DNA of 8,527 nucleotides from Gemmatimonadota bacterium. GTDB lineage: Bacteria; Latescibacterota; UBA2968; UBA8231. The position numbers were made by a program, and so were the translations under genes. The stretch spans positions 1 through 8,527 of the forward strand of contig JAPOZF010000392.1 in the NCBI GenBank assembly GCA_026706165.1, in the 5' to 3' direction. The notes beneath the pieces are model-generated. The model made no database searches and was not told the origin of the DNA. It was given only the letters and a program-made list of their open reading frames with translations. Shown here piece by piece: positions 5,807-8,527 of this stretch (position 1 is its first letter; each line of letters starts with the position of its first letter).

Positions 5807-5851
5807 TACCGGGGGTGTTTGGCGAGCGAAGGCAACACCGGCGAGCCGGTA
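5807..5851. repeat. Overlapping alternative stems downstream of the SDR gene
   Basis: Three pairings compete: TACCGG (5807-5812) with CCGGTA (5846-5851), GGTGTT (5814-5819) with AACACC (5834-5839), and ACCGG (5837-5841) with CCGGT (5846-5850) around CGAG. The element lies 43 bases beyond the SDR stop, so it may act as a transcript-end structure of the dehydrogenase operon; there is no proper T-run. It could also be part of an upstream region of the GNAT gene. Confidence 0.3.
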
Positions 5852-5893
5852 TGCGACGACCGAATTCACGCGGAATTGCGCAGGCAGGCACTA

Positions 5894-6673
5894 CTAGATC
5901 AGGGCGAGCGCCTTGGTCATGCCCGCGGTCCAGCCGCCGTCGCAGTTGAAGGCGGAAGCGGTGACGAAGCGCGCCTCGTCGCTGGCGAGGAATACGGCGA
6001 CCTCGGCGACCTCTTCCGGCTGCCCGATGCGGCCGAGGGGGGCGATGGTGCCGGCGAACCTGCGGCCCTCCGGGTTCTCGTCGAGGAAGGGCTGCGACAT
6101 CGGCGTCTCGATCCAGCCGGGGCAGATGCAGTTGACGCGGATGTTCTCGGGGCCGTGGTCGATGGCCATGGCGCGGGTGAGCTGGATCACCGCCCCCTTG
6201 GTGGCGCAGTACCCGGCGATGTCCGACTCGGCGTAGAAGCTGTTGGCCGAGGCGGTGACGACGAAGGCCCCGCCCCCGCCCTCGCGCATGGCCGGCACCC
6301 CGTACTTGCCGAGCAGGAAGGTCCCCTTGACGTTGACGGAGAACAGCTCGTCCCAGTCGCTTTCCGGCAGGTCGACGACCGAGCCGTCCCTCATGATGCC
6401 GGCGTTGCTGAAGACGACGTCGAGGCGGCCTCGCTGCGCCACCGTGGCCGCGACCAGGGCCTCGACGTCCGCCGCCTTGCCGACGTCGGCGGCGCGCGCC
6501 GTGGTCGAGCCGGGGATCTCGGCGTTGACCCCGGCAACCGTCCGTTCGAGCCGCTCGCCGTCGATGTCGACCGCGGTCACCTTCGCCCCTTCCTGCGCGA
6601 AGCGCCGCACGCTCGCCGCCCCGATGCCGCCGGCGGCACCTGTTACGATGGCAATCCGGTTCTCCAGTCTCAT
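5894..6673 (-). CDS. Short-chain dehydrogenase/reductase (SDR, classical)
   Basis: This cytoplasmic NAD(P)-dependent alcohol/ketone oxidoreductase has 259 residues, the usual classical SDR length. The nucleotide loop is TGAAGGIG at 11-18. Asp36 at the end of the second strand favours NAD over NADP. NAG is at 90-92, structural Asn is at 114, and the active site is Ser142, Tyr155 and Lys159 (YCATK). CPGWIETPM at 184-192 and the C-terminal NCDGGW are typical. The ATG start at 6673 has AGGAGG six bases upstream. That ATG overlaps the TGA of the oxygenase gene (ATGA), so it is the third and last gene of a coupled operon. A role on a sugar or sugar-acid intermediate, such as a keto-deoxy acid, is inferred from the aldose-dehydrogenase-like partner; the substrate cannot be read from sequence. 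Confidence 0.95.
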   Translation of the reverse strand: MRLENRIAIVTGAAGGIGAASVRRFAQEGAKVTAVDIDGERLERTVAGVNAEIPGSTTARAADVGKAADVEALVAATVAQRGRLDVVFSNAGIMRDGSVVDLPESDWDELFSVNVKGTFLLGKYGVPAMREGGGGAFVVTASANSFYAESDIAGYCATKGAVIQLTRAMAIDHGPENIRVNCICPGWIETPMSQPFLDENPEGRRFAGTIAPLGRIGQPEEVAEVAVFLASDEARFVTASAFNCDGGWTAGMTKALALI

Positions 6674-7461
6674 GCCCTTCCTCCTTCGAAATGGTCCTGC
6701 ACCAGGCGGGTGATCGCGTTGGGGCGGCCGTAGTAGCGCCGCACCGCTTCCTCCCCGGCGTGCAGCAGCCGCCCGGGAAAGATGGTGTAGTTGCTCAGGT
6801 GGCGGTCGCTCGAGCGGCCGCAGTAGATGTGGATGGTGCGGCGCTCCCGGTCGGTGCGGCGCACGTTGCCGGCGTGGATGGTCGCGGCGTTGAACAGCAC
6901 CGCGGTGCCGGCGGGGCCCTCGATGTGATGGGCGGCGCCGAGGTCGTACTCCTCGACCGGGGGCAGATCCTCCCCCTGCCCGGACCCGGGGATGACGCTG
7001 AAGGTGTGGGTCGTAGCGTCGACGTCGGAAAGGTAGTAGACCACCGACAGGTAGCGGGTCCGGTAGGGGACCCCGGCGTCGGGGCGCTGCGCGTCCCGGT
7101 GCCAGTGGCATTCCGGCTCGCCGTCGGGGTTGGGGACGCGGATGCGGACCGAGTGCTCCTCGGCGCACAGCTCCGGCCCCATGATCGCCTCGAGCAGGGG
7201 CAGCAGGCGGGCCGGCCTCATGGTGCCGTCCATGACCGGGTGGGCCATCAGGACGTGCACGGCGACGCGGGCGTTGCCCCGGTTCTGCCACAGGGTGGGG
7301 TTGGCCGCCAGATCGGCGTCGACCGCCTCGTTGATGACGGCGACCTCCTGCCTGTCCAGGGCTCCGGAGACGACGAGGTAGCCGTTGGCCCCGTAGAACT
7401 CGAGCTGCTGCCCCAGCTGCGGCGTTCCGGCGCCCGCCGGCGCCTCAGGGAGTGGGGGCAT
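6670..7461 (-). CDS. Phytanoyl-CoA dioxygenase (PhyH)-family Fe(II)/2-oxoglutarate oxygenase
   Basis: Family members hydroxylate small molecules using Fe(II), O2 and 2-oxoglutarate. The 263-residue protein shows the metal triad as His121-x-Asp123 (WHRDAQ) and distal His196 (TIHAGN). Arg residues about ten positions later (205-208) are candidates for binding 2-oxoglutarate. The N-terminal FYGANGYLVVSGAL (22-35) is the usual start of PhyH domains, and YRTRYLSVVYYLSDVD (133-148) is a core strand. The ATG start overlaps the end of the aldo/keto reductase gene by 17 bases and has no clear Shine-Dalgarno, consistent with coupled translation. The bacterial PhyH family is broad (ectoine, phosphonate, halogenase-like and unknown substrates), so the substrate is open. 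The partners suggest a sugar-like or polyol substrate. Confidence 0.93.
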   Translation of the reverse strand: MPPLPEAPAGAGTPQLGQQLEFYGANGYLVVSGALDRQEVAVINEAVDADLAANPTLWQNRGNARVAVHVLMAHPVMDGTMRPARLLPLLEAIMGPELCAEEHSVRIRVPNPDGEPECHWHRDAQRPDAGVPYRTRYLSVVYYLSDVDATTHTFSVIPGSGQGEDLPPVEEYDLGAAHHIEGPAGTAVLFNAATIHAGNVRRTDRERRTIHIYCGRSSDRHLSNYTIFPGRLLHAGEEAVRRYYGRPNAITRLVQDHFEGGRA

Positions 7462-8467
7462 CTTCGCGGATGAGCCCCGCCGACTTCAGCTCCGCCCACA
7501 TCTCCGCGGGGATGTCGCGGCGGTAGTCGGCGACGTTGGAGGTCACGTGCTCCGGGCGGATCGCCCCGGGAATGATCGCGGCGACGAGCGGATTGGCCAG
7601 GGGGAACTGCAGGGCGGCGGCGCGCAGCGGCACCCCGTGGGAGTCGCAGACCGACTCGATGGCCCGCGTCTTCTCGAGGATCTCCGGGGTCGCGGCGGCG
7701 TACTTGTAGGTGGCCCCCTCGACCGGCCCGGTCGCGAGGATGCCCGAGGCGAACGGGGCGCCGATGACGACGCCGGCCCCGTGCTTCCCGCAGAGCGGGA
7801 ACTCGTCGTCGAGCACGTCCTGGTCGAGGAGGGTGTACGGCAGGGCGACGATGAAGAAGTCGAGGGGCACGGTTTCGAGAAACCGCCGGATCATGCCGTT
7901 CTCGTTGATGCCGGCCCCGATCGCCCCGATGCGGCCGCTCGCCTTGAGCTCGGCGAGGGCGCGCCAGCCGCTGGTGTAGAGCTGCCCCAGCCAGTAGTGG
8001 ACGCGCTGCTCGGTCTGGTTGAACCAGATGTCGAGATCGTGGATAAGCAGCATGTCGACGCGCTCGAGCCCCATCCGCTGCAGGCTGTCCTCCCAGGAGC
8101 GCATGACGCCGTCGTAGCTGTAGTCGAAGTGGAGGTCGAACGGCATCGGGGCGCTCCAGAACTCCGGGTTGAAGCGCTCGGGCGAGACCGCCTTGAAGAT
8201 GCGGCCGACCTTGGTGGAGAGGACGAAGTCGCCGCGCTCCTGCTGGCGCAGGAACCAGCCGGTGCGGTGCTCGCTCTTGGTGTGCCCGTAGAACGGGGCG
8301 GTGTCGTAGTAGCGCACGCCGCTGTCCCAGGCCGCCCGCAGGACGGCCTGCGCCTCCTCCTCGGTCAGCGTCGCGAACAGGTCCCCGAGAGGAGCGGTGC
8401 CGAGCCCGAACTCGGAGACGACGACCTCCGTCGAGCCGACCTTCCGGGTTGCAATCGCCGTTGCCAT
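7445..8467 (-). CDS. Aldo/keto reductase, aldose (fucose/threo-aldose) 1-dehydrogenase type
   Basis: This NAD(P)-dependent oxidoreductase has a TIM-barrel fold. From the ATG at 8467 it has 340 residues. The catalytic tetrad is Asp55 and Tyr60 (YYDTAPFYG), Lys86 (STKVGR) and His143 (LLIHD). The GVRYYDTAPFYGHTKSE and GWFLRQQ stretches resemble the branch with D-threo-aldose/L-fucose/L-galactose dehydrogenases and pyridoxal 4-dehydrogenase, which oxidise sugars or ring hemiacetals to lactones; this is recalled similarity. The start was chosen because GGAG lies nine bases before the ATG. A GTG at 8488 gives seven more residues (MTTELNG) but has no ribosome-binding site. It is the first visible gene of the operon with the oxygenase and the SDR. 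The exact substrate is unknown. Confidence 0.93.
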   Translation of the reverse strand: MATAIATRKVGSTEVVVSEFGLGTAPLGDLFATLTEEEAQAVLRAAWDSGVRYYDTAPFYGHTKSEHRTGWFLRQQERGDFVLSTKVGRIFKAVSPERFNPEFWSAPMPFDLHFDYSYDGVMRSWEDSLQRMGLERVDMLLIHDLDIWFNQTEQRVHYWLGQLYTSGWRALAELKASGRIGAIGAGINENGMIRRFLETVPLDFFIVALPYTLLDQDVLDDEFPLCGKHGAGVVIGAPFASGILATGPVEGATYKYAAATPEILEKTRAIESVCDSHGVPLRAAALQFPLANPLVAAIIPGAIRPEHVTSNVADYRRDIPAEMWAELKSAGLIREDAPTP

Positions 8468-8478
8468 GCCGTTGAGCT

Positions 8479-8499
8479 CCGTTGTCACAAGTGTTGTCG
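8479..8499 (-). promoter_or_regulatory. Repeated GTTGTC motif upstream of the aldo/keto reductase
   Basis: GTTGTC occurs at 8481-8486 and 8493-8498, exactly 12 bases apart, and TTGT-C-ACAA (8482-8490) forms a small palindrome around the first copy. This sits just upstream of the chosen ATG and shares GTTGTCA with the dehydratase start region. It is a candidate regulator site. The window ends at 8527, so the promoter itself is not visible. Confidence 0.25.
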
Positions 8500-8527
8500 A
8501 AAGGCGGCCGTGCCTGTCCGAGGCGAC

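Noticed and set aside
5803..5808. TACAAT on the minus strand as a -10 box for the GNAT gene
   Set aside because: No acceptable -35 sequence at 16-18 bases upstream, and it is about 240 bases from the gene.
5527..5869. Short minus-strand frames of 92-103 codons in the gap before the GNAT gene
   Set aside because: They overlap each other in different frames, contain the inverted repeat, and have no homology or good ribosome-binding site.
5753..6733. 326-codon open frame on the plus strand
   Set aside because: Antisense to the SDR gene, whose catalytic motifs are complete; composition is that of a shadow frame.
6674..7291. N-terminal extension of the SDR frame by about 206 residues
   Set aside because: The extension overlaps the oxygenase gene in another frame and is Arg/Pro/His-rich without a domain; the ATG at 6673 has a strong AGGAGG at correct spacing.
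1..8527. Search for CRISPR arrays, tRNA or rRNA genes, insertion sequences and attachment sites
   Set aside because: No regularly spaced repeats, cloverleaf-like sequence, transposase motif or flanking target duplication was seen by eye.

Overview
The window is GC-rich (about two-thirds G+C by eye) bacterial DNA with Shine-Dalgarno-led genes, frequent GTG and TTG starts and several stop/start overlaps. Nothing in it fixes the species. The compact cytochrome oxidase subunit III and the phytanoyl-CoA-dioxygenase/SDR/aldo-keto reductase set recall uncultured environmental lineages such as Planctomycetes, Latescibacterota or Poribacteria, but this is only an impression. No rRNA, tRNA, CRISPR array or insertion sequence was found.

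Left part (1-1164, minus strand): a toxin-antitoxin-like operon. In transcript order it holds a 5'-truncated remnant that looks like the C-terminus of a zeta-toxin-like ATPase (COG4185 type), a 67-residue antitoxin-like protein and a Fic-domain AMP transferase with its own N-terminal inhibitory motif. The joints are an ATGA overlap and a TAGTG overlap, so the unit was probably a three-gene module whose first gene has been cut away. Next to the cut lies a solitary plus-strand heme-copper oxidase subunit III-like gene (1192-1821) without a clear start codon.

Middle part (1968-5530, minus strand): three separately spaced genes. They are a class III PLP aminotransferase with a cysteine cluster, an enolase-superfamily acid-sugar dehydratase of the galactonate-dehydratase type, and a GNAT acetyltransferase. 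The gaps between them hold structure: an imperfect 77-bp direct repeat, a perfect GC palindrome, a nested inverted repeat, and a 26-bp-arm inverted repeat in the GNAT leader. The GNAT frame has a perfect GGAGGT six bases before an in-frame ATC rather than before an AUG.

Right part (5894-8467, minus strand): a tight operon of aldo/keto reductase (aldose-dehydrogenase type), phytanoyl-CoA-dioxygenase-like Fe(II)/2-oxoglutarate oxygenase and SDR dehydrogenase, with 17-bp and 4-bp overlaps. With the dehydratase this could form part of a non-phosphorylative sugar or sugar-acid oxidation route: aldose dehydrogenase, acid-sugar dehydratase, keto-acid SDR. The oxygenase and the aminotransferase are not explained by that route. 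No lactonase, aldolase, transporter or regulator is seen in the window.
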